In this document: in pieces, positions 37,643 to 46,029 of the stretch
Numbering within the stretch: position 1 is the first letter of the stretch
Layout: each line of letters starts with the position of its first letter
Assembly: GCA_018380115.1 (NCBI GenBank)
Contig: JAGZUF010000008.1
Coordinates: forward strand, 1 to 64,000
Direction: 5' to 3'
DNA: 64,000 nucleotides
DNA from: Oscillospiraceae bacterium
GTDB lineage: Bacteria > Bacillota > Clostridia > Oscillospirales > Ruminococcaceae
Program-made: the position numbers and the translations under genes
Notes under the pieces: model-generated
The model's input: the letters and a program-made list of their open reading frames with translations, nothing else
Database searches by the model: none
What the model was told of the DNA's origin: nothing

Positions 37643-38653
37643 TCACTCTCCAAATGCGGCGGCAACCGCTTTCAGCTTTTCCCGGATGGGCAGCTCGTAC
37701 GGGCAGCGCGCCTCGCATTTGCCGCAGCCGATACATGCGGACGCCTTCACCTTCATGCCGCTGTAGCGCTCTTTTGCCCAGTGCGCTAGGTCGTACCGCT
37801 TAAGGTACCCCTCAAACAAAAAGCATGAGGGGATGTCGATGCCCACGGTGCAGGGCGCACAGTAACCGCAGCGGCGGCAAAAATTGCCGGAAAGCTCTTT
37901 GCGGATATTCTCTATTTTTTTCTGCTCTGCCGGTGCCAGCGGCGAAAGTTCTTCGGCCGCACGCACATTCTCTTCCACCTCTGCAGCCTCAGCCATGCCG
38001 GGAATTGCCAGTGTGACGCCGGGGTTCTGCAAAATATAGCGCAGCGCCAGCGTGCCGTCCGTGAGGTTGCCGCCCGCCATGGGTTTCATGGCAATGAAGC
38101 CTATATTCTGCCGCGCCGCGCGGGCAATCAGCGCTTCGCCCTGGCTCTCTACAATATTATAGGGGAACATGATAGTCTCTATCTGCGGGTAATCCAGCAG
38201 CTTTTCAAAAGCGGCTGCAGAGTGCGCGGTAGCGCCCATGTGCCCCACCTTGCCTGCCCGGATGGCGTCCTGAATTGCTGCTGCCGCGCCGCCGGGCGAA
38301 AAGGCCAGTTCAAATTCCTCCGGCTTCAGGTTGTGCATCTGATACACTTCGATATGGTTTGTGCACAAATTGCGCAGGCTTGTCTCAATATCCGCCGCCA
38401 TTGCCTCGTATGTACGCGCCATGGATTTGCTTGCCAGAATAAACTTTTCGCGCAGCCCGCCCTGCAGAGCCTGGCCCAGAAATTCTTCTGAGACTGTATA
38501 ACCGCGTGCCGTGTCAATATAATTGACGCCATGCGCCGCCAGCGCCTCCATCAGCGCGCGGGTGCGCGGGACATCCAGCCTTTGAATGGGAATGCCGCCA
38601 AACCCCACTGCCGACACGCGCAGGCCGGTTTTCCCCAACATACGATATTCCAT
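37643..38653 (-). CDS. Aldo/keto reductase with C-terminal 4Fe-4S domain
   Basis: This 336-aa protein has an aldo/keto reductase barrel (about residues 1-250) with catalytic Asp and Tyr in YIDTARGY, Lys in LASKSM and His in YQMHNL. A C-terminal part has Cys motifs CRRCGYCAPC and CIGCGKCEARCP, the latter a 4Fe-4S ferredoxin motif. Such fused reductases are common in anaerobic Firmicutes. The substrate is unknown. It ends 5 nt before the next gene's start. Confidence 0.85.
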   Translation of the reverse strand: MEYRMLGKTGLRVSAVGFGGIPIQRLDVPRTRALMEALAAHGVNYIDTARGYTVSEEFLGQALQGGLREKFILASKSMARTYEAMAADIETSLRNLCTNHIEVYQMHNLKPEEFELAFSPGGAAAAIQDAIRAGKVGHMGATAHSAAAFEKLLDYPQIETIMFPYNIVESQGEALIARAARQNIGFIAMKPMAGGNLTDGTLALRYILQNPGVTLAIPGMAEAAEVEENVRAAEELSPLAPAEQKKIENIRKELSGNFCRRCGYCAPCTVGIDIPSCFLFEGYLKRYDLAHWAKERYSGMKVKASACIGCGKCEARCPYELPIREKLKAVAAAFGE

Positions 38654-38714
38654 GTCCTTTTCCTCCGCTTTCTATATATCTCTAATTTATAAAATATGAT
38701 ACACCGCCCCCGCT

Positions 38715-38743
38715 TTGCCTGCAAGGCCGTTTTATGGTATGAT
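38715..38743 (+). promoter_or_regulatory. Promoter of the PAP2 gene
   Basis: TTGCCT (38715-38720) and TATGAT (38738-38743) are 17 nt apart, 34 nt upstream of the PAP2 ATG. Confidence 0.55.
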
Positions 38744-38777
38744 AAAAAAGAAACTGGACTGACTGGGGAGGATACGC

Positions 38778-39653
38778 ATGGCACGCCGCTCTTTTTTGAA
38801 GCCAGCCTTCTGGGCAGGGGTTGTGCTGTTCGCGGCAGGGATGGCTGCGGGCGCCCTGTGGGATCTTCCGCTGGGCCATGCTTTATACGCCCCCGCATCA
38901 CTGCCCGCCATTTTGATGGAGGCTTTCGGCTATTACCCGCTGTATCTACCCGCCGCTGGGTTGGCCCTGTGCTCCATGGCAGACAAGCGCCTTGCCCTGC
39001 TTTGGCGCGCTTTGGGCGGTGCCGCGGCACTGGCGGGGTGTGCGGCGCTGGCACTGCATTCCTTCACCGGGCTGTGCAGGCGCTCGGTGCCTATGCCCGC
39101 GCTGTTCACCTGTGCCGTGTGGCTGGTTCTGGCCGTGGGCGGCGCACTGGCGCTGCGCTGTGCAGGTTCTTCAGCAGCCCGGCTTGGCCGGGCGCGCTTT
39201 GTCTGCTTCTGGGGCACGGTGTATTTTGCGGCAGAGCTCATTGCCATCAATCTGCTAAAGCTCGTTTGGGCGCGCACCCGCTTTGACGACATGCTGGCCG
39301 CGGGCGATTTTTCCCGCTTCACCAGTTGGCTTCAGCCCTTTGGGCAGGGCGGCTCCAGCTTTCCGTCCGGCCACACGGCCTCTGCCTGCGGCATTTTTAT
39401 GTTGCTTATCGTGTGCGACGTTTCGGCACGTTTCGCACGGCGCCGCGGCCTTGTATGGGCGGTATGCTGGGCATACGTTGCAGGTATGGCCCTCAGCCGC
39501 ATGGCAATGGGCCGGCATTTTCTCAGCGACACCGTCATGGCCGCCGGGGTGATGGCCGCGCTGTTCCTGGCCCTGACGCACACAGGCGCTTACCGTAAAA
39601 GCCTTGCTTCAGCGCTGGATTTTGCGGACGCTCCGCCTGACAGCGCGCCCTGA
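38778..39653 (+). CDS. PAP2-family membrane phosphatase
   Basis: This 291-aa protein has about six to seven membrane helices and the three PAP2 motifs: KLVWARTRF, SSFPSGHTAS and SRMAMGRHFLSDTV, including the catalytic His pair. Members dephosphorylate lipid pyrophosphates such as undecaprenyl pyrophosphate or phosphatidate at the outer membrane face. It is a single gene with its own promoter and terminator. The exact substrate is uncertain. Confidence 0.85.
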   Translation: MARRSFLKPAFWAGVVLFAAGMAAGALWDLPLGHALYAPASLPAILMEAFGYYPLYLPAAGLALCSMADKRLALLWRALGGAAALAGCAALALHSFTGLCRRSVPMPALFTCAVWLVLAVGGALALRCAGSSAARLGRARFVCFWGTVYFAAELIAINLLKLVWARTRFDDMLAAGDFSRFTSWLQPFGQGGSSFPSGHTASACGIFMLLIVCDVSARFARRRGLVWAVCWAYVAGMALSRMAMGRHFLSDTVMAAGVMAALFLALTHTGAYRKSLASALDFADAPPDSAP

Positions 39654-39681
39654 TTCCTCTTTTCAAAATGCCTTTTGTTGC

Positions 39682-39720
39682 AAAAAGCGGCGCATGGGAA
39701 TCTCCATGCGCCGCTTTTAT
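39682..39720. terminator. Bidirectional terminator between PAP2 and the leftward membrane-anchored gene
   Basis: AAAAGCGGCGCATGG and CCATGCGCCGCTTTT form a perfect 15-bp stem with A/T ends on both sides. Confidence 0.8.
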
Positions 39721-39739
39721 TGCCCGCGGGCACCGCTTA

Positions 39740-40228
39740 TCAAGTCACCTGCAGGCAGAAATAATCCTGTATCTCGCCGCGGAAGGCCCATGTGCCCGTG
39801 ACGCGGTACACATAGCGCCCCGCCACAGTGGGCGCCTGAAAGTGCCCCGGCGTAGTAGTGGTCACCTCTACATATTCCCCGGTGGACGCATCCCACCGCT
39901 GAAGCTTCAGCACTTTGGGGCGTGTGCTGTACGACACCACTACCGGCGTCTGCGCCATCACCTCCATGGGCATTAAAGCCATCTCCTCATTGGGGATGAC
40001 AGGTGTTTTTACCTCTTTTGTGGTAAAAAAGTTCCATTCGTAGCCAGCGCGCAGAAGATATTCCGGCGGCATGGGCACATCATTGCACCGCACTTCCAGA
40101 ATAGGCAGCGCCTGCTCCGGCTCCTGTGTGTCCAGCACTTCCTTCAAAAGGAGCGTAAGCCCCGCCGCCAGCAGGATGCACACTGCGCCGAGCACCAGCT
40201 TGCGGATAAGCGTGGCCTGACCTTTCAT
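39740..40228 (-). CDS. Membrane-anchored hypothetical protein
   Basis: The 162-aa product from ATG at 40226-40228 (GGGAGG upstream) has an N-terminal helix (about residues 9-28) with basic flank, then a beta-rich extracellular domain ending GRYVYRVTGTWAFRGEIQDY. The domain pattern suggests an Ig-like fold. No family is recognised. A promoter is not obvious. Confidence 0.55.
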   Translation of the reverse strand: MKGQATLIRKLVLGAVCILLAAGLTLLLKEVLDTQEPEQALPILEVRCNDVPMPPEYLLRAGYEWNFFTTKEVKTPVIPNEEMALMPMEVMAQTPVVVSYSTRPKVLKLQRWDASTGEYVEVTTTTPGHFQAPTVAGRYVYRVTGTWAFRGEIQDYFCLQVT

Positions 40229-40459
40229 GCAAAGCCTCCCCGCCGCGCACAGCGCGGCTGTCATTCCAGCCCAGGGCATCTTCGCCGCAGGCCTCACAGG
40301 GCCCTGACCGGCCCCTGTCTTCCATTGTTTATTATAGCCGTTTTGCAGTGAAAAGGAAAGAGGCGGCGGCACAGATGCGTGCAAAAAAGCATAGGATGGT
40401 AGAAAAGGCCCAAAAGATGTACCCGGCAGGGTGCCCCGGCCTTTTGGGGGAAACTGGGA

Positions 40460-41089
40460 ATGGATGCATATTGCACGGATATTTTGTGCCCTGCACAAAT
40501 ACAAAGCTGTCTTGAATGGTATGCCCGGCAGGGGGCCGATGGGCGGTGGGCGCCTTTAGCCGCCGCCCCCGGTGCGCATGTGGAATTCCGGGCGGCGCGG
40601 CGAAATGCGGCCCTGCTGGCTGTCATCGGCGTGTGCAGCGCCGCCGCGCCCTGCCCGCAGGCCCGGGCGCTGGCCGGGCAGTTCGGCCCACACGGGCTTT
40701 TTCTTCTGCCGCCCTCCGCACCCGGCGGTGCAGCGCCGCTTTCTTTTCTTCTGCGGGACGCGGCCCAAAGCGCCCCGAAAGGCATGCGCGTTCTGGCCGC
40801 GCTGCCTGTGAAGACAGGCAGCGCCCTGCTGGACGCCTATTTTGACGCCGGCTTTGCTCTGTGTGCCATGCGCGGTCTGTTTGAGCTGCGGCCCCATTAC
40901 ATTTTTGCATATGCGCCCGGCGCCCGCGCTGTGCCGCAGGCCTGGATACCCGCGGCAGACACGCTGGCGCTTTCACGCGCACTGGCACAGGGCACCGCAG
41001 GTATTGCGCTGCGGCACGGTGCAGCCGATATACAGGTCGGGCTTTGCACATCGTTCAAAATTGCACAAAATTCCCGCTTTTGCGTTTGA
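40460..41089 (+). CDS. Hypothetical protein, weakly GNAT-like
   Basis: This 209-aa GC-rich protein has a C-terminal half with SALLDAYFDAGFALCAMRGLFELRPHYIF, reminiscent of GNAT acyl-CoA-binding regions, but no clear R/QxxGxG/A loop. The start (MDAYCTDILCPAQIQSC) contains several Cys. It lies upstream of the ATPase operon but ends before that promoter. Assignment is weak. Confidence 0.4.
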   Translation: MDAYCTDILCPAQIQSCLEWYARQGADGRWAPLAAAPGAHVEFRAARRNAALLAVIGVCSAAAPCPQARALAGQFGPHGLFLLPPSAPGGAAPLSFLLRDAAQSAPKGMRVLAALPVKTGSALLDAYFDAGFALCAMRGLFELRPHYIFAYAPGARAVPQAWIPAADTLALSRALAQGTAGIALRHGAADIQVGLCTSFKIAQNSRFCV

Positions 41090-41110
41090 TAAATTTTCTG
41101 CAAACTTCCC

Positions 41111-41139
41111 TTGATATTTTTTGGCGAAGAGAGTATGCT
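41111..41139 (+). promoter_or_regulatory. Promoter of the V-type ATPase operon
   Basis: TTGATA (41111-41116) and TATGCT (41134-41139) are 17 nt apart. The start would be near 41147, about 70 nt upstream of the first ATPase gene. Confidence 0.7.
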
Positions 41140-41162
41140 AAATTCCGATATTGATGCAGGCA

Positions 41163-41186
41163 GCCGGGCGGGCTGGCCCGCCCGGC
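41163..41186 (+). other. 5' leader hairpin of the ATPase operon
   Basis: GCCGGGCGGG-CTGG-CCCGCCCGGC is a perfect 10-bp GC stem in the untranslated leader. No T tract follows. At the 5' end of a long operon it may stabilise the mRNA. Confidence 0.6.
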
Positions 41187-41216
41187 CCAATGTAAAAGCA
41201 GGGGGTGCTTTTTGCC

Positions 41217-41528
41217 ATGGAGCAATTTGTGGAACTGATGCTTGCGACAGACCGCAAGGCGCGCGACATGATAGACAAAGCGCGCCAGACCAGGGCGCAG
41301 GCCGTGGCCGATGCCCAAAAACAGGCGGCTGAGATTCGCGCGGCCGATGAAAAGCGCCTAGCCGCAGGCAAGGCGCAGGTAGACGCCGCCCTTGCCGCAG
41401 AAAAGCAGGCACAGGCAAAGGCGCTGGACGAGGAATTCCTGCGCGCCAAGCACGCGCTGGACGGGCGCTTTGATGCAAACCGCAGTGCCTGGCTGGACGG
41501 GCTGTGCAAAGACCTGTTCGAGGCGTGA
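41217..41528 (+). CDS. V-type ATPase G/H-like peripheral stalk subunit
   Basis: The 103-aa product from ATG at 41217 is an Ala/Lys/Gln-rich helix (DKARQTRAQAVADAQKQAAE) with a short C-terminal end, as in the G (NtpF) stalk subunit that pairs with subunit E. It is first in the operon. A GTG 12 nt upstream is an alternative start, but GGGGGTG fits the ATG better. Confidence 0.7.
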   Translation: MEQFVELMLATDRKARDMIDKARQTRAQAVADAQKQAAEIRAADEKRLAAGKAQVDAALAAEKQAQAKALDEEFLRAKHALDGRFDANRSAWLDGLCKDLFEA

Positions 41529-41573
41529 AGATAAAACTCTGTACCGTGCAGGGTAAGAGGGGAGGGCCGGCAA

Positions 41574-42626
41574 ATGCTGGACGAGCTCAGCGCGCTTGCC
41601 ATTGTGCCAAAGGCCAAGGCCATTGCGGCGCGGCGGCTGACAAAAAATGAATATGAATCGCTGGCGCGCAAGCGCAGCGTCATTGAGGTAACCGCGGCGC
41701 TGCAGGCGCACCCTGCCTTCAAAAGCTGCCTTGCAGGCGTGTCGCAGACGAACCTGCACCGCGCGCAGCTGGAAGAGGCTCTGCGGAAGGACGTCTTTTT
41801 CAAATATGAATCACTGATGCGCTATTCCTTCCGCAAGGGGCATTTCGGGGCGTATTTTCTGATGCGCTGTGAGATAGACGAGCTGCTCACAAAGCTGCGG
41901 CTGCTCTCGATGGGCTTCCACCATCATTATATTGTGCACCTGCCCGGCTTTCTGGCAGACAAGACCAGTTTCAGCCTTCTGGCACTTGCCAAGGCGGAAA
42001 CGCCCGCACAGTGCCTGCCCGTGCTGACGGGCACGCCTTATGCAAAGGTGCTGCAAAGCGTGCTGCCCGCACAGGGCGAGACGCTGGATTACCTGGCCTG
42101 CGAACATGCGTTTGAAACATATTACTACGGCACAGTGCTGCAGCTTATCTCGCACGATTTGAAGGGCGCAGCCGCCAAGGATACGCGCCTTCTGTTTTTG
42201 CAGCAGGCTGAGATTTACAATCTGGACATGCTGTACCGCGCCAAGGCGTTTTTTGCCGGGCAGTTTACGCCCGCCGTGCTGTGCCGCCTGCTGCTTCCCT
42301 ATTGGAACGTGCTGAGCCAGCGCAAAATGGAACAGCTGGCCGCTGCGCGCGACACGGCGGAATTTCTGCGCCTTTACAACGCCTCCCGCGCGGCCGCCGT
42401 GTACGGCGAACGGCGCGACGGCGGTGCAGGCAGCGCCGAGATTAGTGAGCAGCGCGTGCTGCGGCGCAGCGCCGAGCGGCTCATTCACTTTTCTTCCACG
42501 CCGCACACGGTGCTGGCGGCCCTGCTGCTGCTTTGCGATATCGAGCGCAGCAATATCATCAACATCATCGAGGGCGTGCGCTACGGCCTTTCGCCGGACG
42601 ATATCGCCGCTTTTCTGAAATACTGA
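41574..42626 (+). CDS. ntpC: V-type ATPase subunit C (AC39/d-like)
   Basis: This 350-aa helical protein matches the AC39/subunit C family: an N-terminal LTKNEYESLARKRSV segment, a central YYGTVLQLI region and a C-terminal IERSNIINIIEGVRYGLSPDDI, conserved in clostridial NtpC. It forms the socket between the central stalk and the membrane ring. A GAGGGG site precedes the ATG. Confidence 0.85.
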   Translation: MLDELSALAIVPKAKAIAARRLTKNEYESLARKRSVIEVTAALQAHPAFKSCLAGVSQTNLHRAQLEEALRKDVFFKYESLMRYSFRKGHFGAYFLMRCEIDELLTKLRLLSMGFHHHYIVHLPGFLADKTSFSLLALAKAETPAQCLPVLTGTPYAKVLQSVLPAQGETLDYLACEHAFETYYYGTVLQLISHDLKGAAAKDTRLLFLQQAEIYNLDMLYRAKAFFAGQFTPAVLCRLLLPYWNVLSQRKMEQLAAARDTAEFLRLYNASRAAAVYGERRDGGAGSAEISEQRVLRRSAERLIHFSSTPHTVLAALLLLCDIERSNIINIIEGVRYGLSPDDIAAFLKY

Positions 42627-42672
42627 CGCTGTGCCCGCATGCGGGCAGGCAAAAAGTGAGGTGCATTTGTGC

Positions 42673-44625
42673 ATGGGCATGGTAAAGATGGAGCACGTGA
42701 ACATCTACGGCGACGGGCGCGAACCGCGCGCTGCGCTGGAGCTGCTTGCGGGCCTCTCCTGCTTTGACCCGGACGACGCAAAGGCGTTCGTGGCGCAGCA
42801 GTCCGCCCAGGAAGAGGAGAACATGTTCGAACCCCTGCTTGCGCAGGCGCTTGGCCTTCTGAAAGATCTTGGCAAGGCGCCGCCTGATGCGCCGGTGGCC
42901 CCGCCGCGCGCGTTTACATTCGGCGAGGTGCAGGCCACGGTGGAAAAATTCGCCGCGGAGGTTGCCGAGCGCGGCCAGCGCATGGCAGAGCTGAACGCGC
43001 GCATCGCCTCGTGTGAGCAGACGAAGGAGCAGCTGTATCACCTGACGGGCCTTGACGCCACTATGGACGAAATTTTCAGCTGCAAGTTCCTGAAGGTGCG
43101 CTTTGGCCGCCTGCCGAAGGACAGCTGTGTAAAGCTGCCTTATTATGAGGACGGCACGTTCACCTTCCGCCAGTATGATTTTGACGGCGAGTTCTATTGG
43201 GGCATGTATTTTGTGCCCGCCGAGCACGCAGAGGCCGTGGACGCCATTTTCGCCTCGCTGTTTTTCGAGCGGCTGTGGGTGCCGGACTTTGTGCACGGTA
43301 CCCCGCAGGACGCCATTGCCAAACTTATCAGCGAGCAGCAGCAGCTTTCGGCAGAGCGCGACGCGCTTTCTAAAATGGAAGATGTTGCCACCCCGGCCGA
43401 GCTGGAGCTTTTGTGCCAGATGGCGCTGTGGCTGCACTACGAGGCCCAGGTGTTCAGCATGCGGCACTATGTGGTGCTGCTGGACCACTCGTATTACATC
43501 AGCGGCTATGTGCCCGCCGCGCGCGTGAAAGAAGTGGAGCAGACGCTCAAGCGCGTGCCGGGCGTGCGCCTTCTGAGCGACGAGGCCGCGGGCGTGGATG
43601 CAAAGCTGGCCGGGAATGCACCTCCGGTAGAACTGAAAAACAACTGGTTCTCGCGCCCGTTCGAGATGTTCGTTAAAATGTACGGCCTGCCGGGCTACGG
43701 CGATTTGGACCCGACGCTTTTTGTGAGCATCACCTATGCCATTTTGTTCGGCGTGATGTTCGGTGACGTGGGCCAGGGCATCCTGCTGGGGCTTATCGGT
43801 TTCTTTATCATGTACAAAAAAATGCACATGGAGATAGGCCTCATCCTCACGCGGTGCAGCGTGTTCTCGGTGCTGTTCGGGTTTGTGTATGGCAGCGTGT
43901 TCGGCTTTGAACACGCGCTGGACGGCATGTACCGCGCTATGGGCTTTGCCGAAAAGCCTGTAGAGGTGCTGCAGCCGGATTCCATCAACACCATTCTCAT
44001 TTTGAGCGTGGCTGCCGGCGTGTTCATCATTGTGGCGGCCATCCTTACGGGCATCGCCTCTGAGGTACGCCGCGGCAGGGCTGTAAAGGCCATTCTGTCC
44101 GTAAACGGATTGGCGGGCCTTGTGTTTTACCTTTCGCTCATTGCCCTGCTGCTAAGCGTGGTGGGCATTCATCTTCCCTTTGTGGGCAGCGTTCCTTTCC
44201 TGATCGTATGCCTGGTGGTGCCGTTCCTGATGATGTATTTTGCCGAGCCCATCGTGCAGCTCACAGAGGGCAACAAACCCGGCAAGCCGGGCGAAATTAT
44301 CATCAACGGCTTTTTCGAGATGTTCGATGCCATGCTGAGCTTTGCCTCCAACACCATGAGCTTTCTGCGTGTGGGCGGCTTTGTGCTGGCGCACGCAGGC
44401 ATGATGACGGTGGTTTTCACTCTTGCTGAAATGACGGGCGGCCCGCTGTATGTGTTGATTGTGGTAGTGGGCAACCTGTTTGTGATGGCTTTGGAGGGCC
44501 TGTTCGTGGGCATCCAGGTGCTGCGCCTTGAGTTTTACGAAATATTCAGCCGTTTCTTCGATGCAAACGGGCGGCCATTTGCCCCGCTCTGTTTCCAAAG
44601 CCTTGCGCAGCGCGCGCAGAGCTGA
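42673..44625 (+). CDS. ntpI: V-type ATPase subunit I (a-type)
   Basis: The approximately 650-aa product has a soluble N-terminal stalk domain (about 1-330) and seven or so C-terminal membrane helices. Conserved stretches are YGLPGYGDLDPTLFVSITY, GVMFGDVGQG and ASNTMSFLRVGGFVLAHAGMM, with the essential Arg of the proton/sodium half-channel in the last. The ATG at 42673 is chosen; GTG codons upstream are possible starts. Confidence 0.9.
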   Translation: MGMVKMEHVNIYGDGREPRAALELLAGLSCFDPDDAKAFVAQQSAQEEENMFEPLLAQALGLLKDLGKAPPDAPVAPPRAFTFGEVQATVEKFAAEVAERGQRMAELNARIASCEQTKEQLYHLTGLDATMDEIFSCKFLKVRFGRLPKDSCVKLPYYEDGTFTFRQYDFDGEFYWGMYFVPAEHAEAVDAIFASLFFERLWVPDFVHGTPQDAIAKLISEQQQLSAERDALSKMEDVATPAELELLCQMALWLHYEAQVFSMRHYVVLLDHSYYISGYVPAARVKEVEQTLKRVPGVRLLSDEAAGVDAKLAGNAPPVELKNNWFSRPFEMFVKMYGLPGYGDLDPTLFVSITYAILFGVMFGDVGQGILLGLIGFFIMYKKMHMEIGLILTRCSVFSVLFGFVYGSVFGFEHALDGMYRAMGFAEKPVEVLQPDSINTILILSVAAGVFIIVAAILTGIASEVRRGRAVKAILSVNGLAGLVFYLSLIALLLSVVGIHLPFVGSVPFLIVCLVVPFLMMYFAEPIVQLTEGNKPGKPGEIIINGFFEMFDAMLSFASNTMSFLRVGGFVLAHAGMMTVVFTLAEMTGGPLYVLIVVVGNLFVMALEGLFVGIQVLRLEFYEIFSRFFDANGRPFAPLCFQSLAQRAQS

Positions 44626-44695
44626 GCCTTGGTGCCAAAAGCACCTTCCAATTTTAAAATGCTGCGCGCCGTGCGCGCAAAGGAGGAAATTTCTT

Positions 44696-45031
44696 ATGAA
44701 ACATATGAAACACAAAGCCCGTACCCTGCTGGTGCTTGCCCTTGCCCTTGTGCTGGCGTGCGCCTTCTCTTCCCTGGCATTCGCAGAGGGCGAAAGCGCC
44801 GCGGCGCCTGCCGATATAAACAGCGGCCTCGGCTATGTTGCAGCCGCCCTCAGCGTGGGCATTGCCGGCATCGGCGCCGGTATCGCCGTGGGCGCCGGCG
44901 CCCCGGCCGCTATCGGCGCCTTGACAGAAGACCCGAAGAGCTTCGGCAAGGCGCTTATCTTCGTGGCGCTTGGCGAGGGCATCGCCCTGTACGGCATGCT
45001 TATCTCCATCCTCATTCTGTCCAGACTTTGA
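44696..45031 (+). CDS. ntpK: V-type ATPase rotor-ring subunit K (c), single hairpin with leader peptide
   Basis: The 111-aa product has a signal-peptide-like N-terminus (KARTLLVLALALVLACAFSS, with AFA-E as a possible cleavage site) and then just two membrane helices. The ion-carrying Glu is in FVALGEGIALYG in helix 2. Typical bacterial V-type K subunits are about 155 aa with four helices. Here the ring appears to use one-hairpin subunits as in F-type or some archaeal rings. AGGAGG precedes the ATG. Confidence 0.85.
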   Translation: MKHMKHKARTLLVLALALVLACAFSSLAFAEGESAAAPADINSGLGYVAAALSVGIAGIGAGIAVGAGAPAAIGALTEDPKSFGKALIFVALGEGIALYGMLISILILSRL

Positions 45032-45035
45032 AGTC

Positions 45036-45344
45036 ATGAAATACTTTCTTATCAGCGATAACGTGGATACGCTGGCCGGCATGCGCCTTGTGGGCGTGCG
45101 CGGCGTTGTAGTGCACGAAGAGGACGAGGTGCGCGCCGCGTTGGAAAAGGCCTGTGCAGACGAAGAGGTGGGCCTGGTGCTTATCACTGACAAGCTGGTG
45201 GCCAAATGCGCCGATACGGTGTTCGCCTATAAGCTGGGGCGCAAGCGCCCGCTCATTGTGGAAATGCCGGACCGCCACAGCGATTCAAACCCCGGTGACA
45301 GCATCCGGCGCTATATCTCCGAAGTGGTCGGCGTAAAGATTTGA
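45036..45344 (+). CDS. V-type ATPase subunit F (NtpG-like)
   Basis: This 102-aa protein begins MKYFLISDNVDTLAGMRLVGV and contains VGLVLITDKLV, the pattern of ATPase subunit F, a Rossmann-like part of the central stalk. It is 4 nt after the K stop and 10 nt before E. Confidence 0.85.
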   Translation: MKYFLISDNVDTLAGMRLVGVRGVVVHEEDEVRAALEKACADEEVGLVLITDKLVAKCADTVFAYKLGRKRPLIVEMPDRHSDSNPGDSIRRYISEVVGVKI

Positions 45345-45354
45345 GGTGAAGGCA

Positions 45355-45984
45355 ATGGCACAGAAGAATAAGAACGGCCCGCTTGGCACGCAGAGCTCTG
45401 CCGATGCACAGCGCAGCGAAATGTTCGAGGCATCCGTGCTGAAAAGCGCCTCGATGGAGGCGCAGGAAATCGTGCAGGAGGGCGAAAAGGAAGCCCGGAA
45501 AATTGTAGAAGAGGCGCGCCACAGCAGCGTGGATACCCAGCTGGATGCCTACCGCCGGGCTGCCAAACGCGCAGCGGCGCTGGAGGCCGCCGTGGCCCGC
45601 CGCGAAAACCGCGACAGGCTGTTGCGTTACCGCACGCAGCTTGTAAACGGCCTGTTCGCCGAGGCGCAGGAGGCCGCGCTTGCCTTTGCGCAAAGCGGGC
45701 AGCCCTATGCCGCTTTTGTGCAGAAAACGCTGGCCCGCCACAAAGATGCCTGTTCTCAGGGCCCCTGCCGCGTGCTGGTGCGGAAGGCAGATATGGCCGT
45801 GCTGGAGGGTGCCGTGCAGGCCGCCCTGCCGGCCTGCGCATACGAGCTTTGCGCGGACGGCACCATCACTTTGGGCGGCGTCAGGCTTGCGTGCGGCAAC
45901 GTGTTGTTCGACGAAACGCTGGACGACCGCCTTGCCTCGCTGCGCGAGGGCTTTCTGGGCCGCTGCGGCCTGCACGTACAGTAA
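45355..45984 (+). CDS. ntpE: V-type ATPase subunit E
   Basis: This 209-aa protein has a long N-terminal helix (about 20-85) and a C-terminal alpha/beta domain with CRVLVRKADMAVLEG and GGVRLACGNVLFDETLDDRL, typical of peripheral-stalk subunit E. The ATG at 45355 follows GAGGTGAAGG. It pairs with the G-like subunit. Confidence 0.85.
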   Translation: MAQKNKNGPLGTQSSADAQRSEMFEASVLKSASMEAQEIVQEGEKEARKIVEEARHSSVDTQLDAYRRAAKRAAALEAAVARRENRDRLLRYRTQLVNGLFAEAQEAALAFAQSGQPYAAFVQKTLARHKDACSQGPCRVLVRKADMAVLEGAVQAALPACAYELCADGTITLGGVRLACGNVLFDETLDDRLASLREGFLGRCGLHVQ

Positions 45985-46029
45985 AAGCCGCACAAAACAT
46001 GCGATTGGCATATCATGAAGGAGCAAGCC

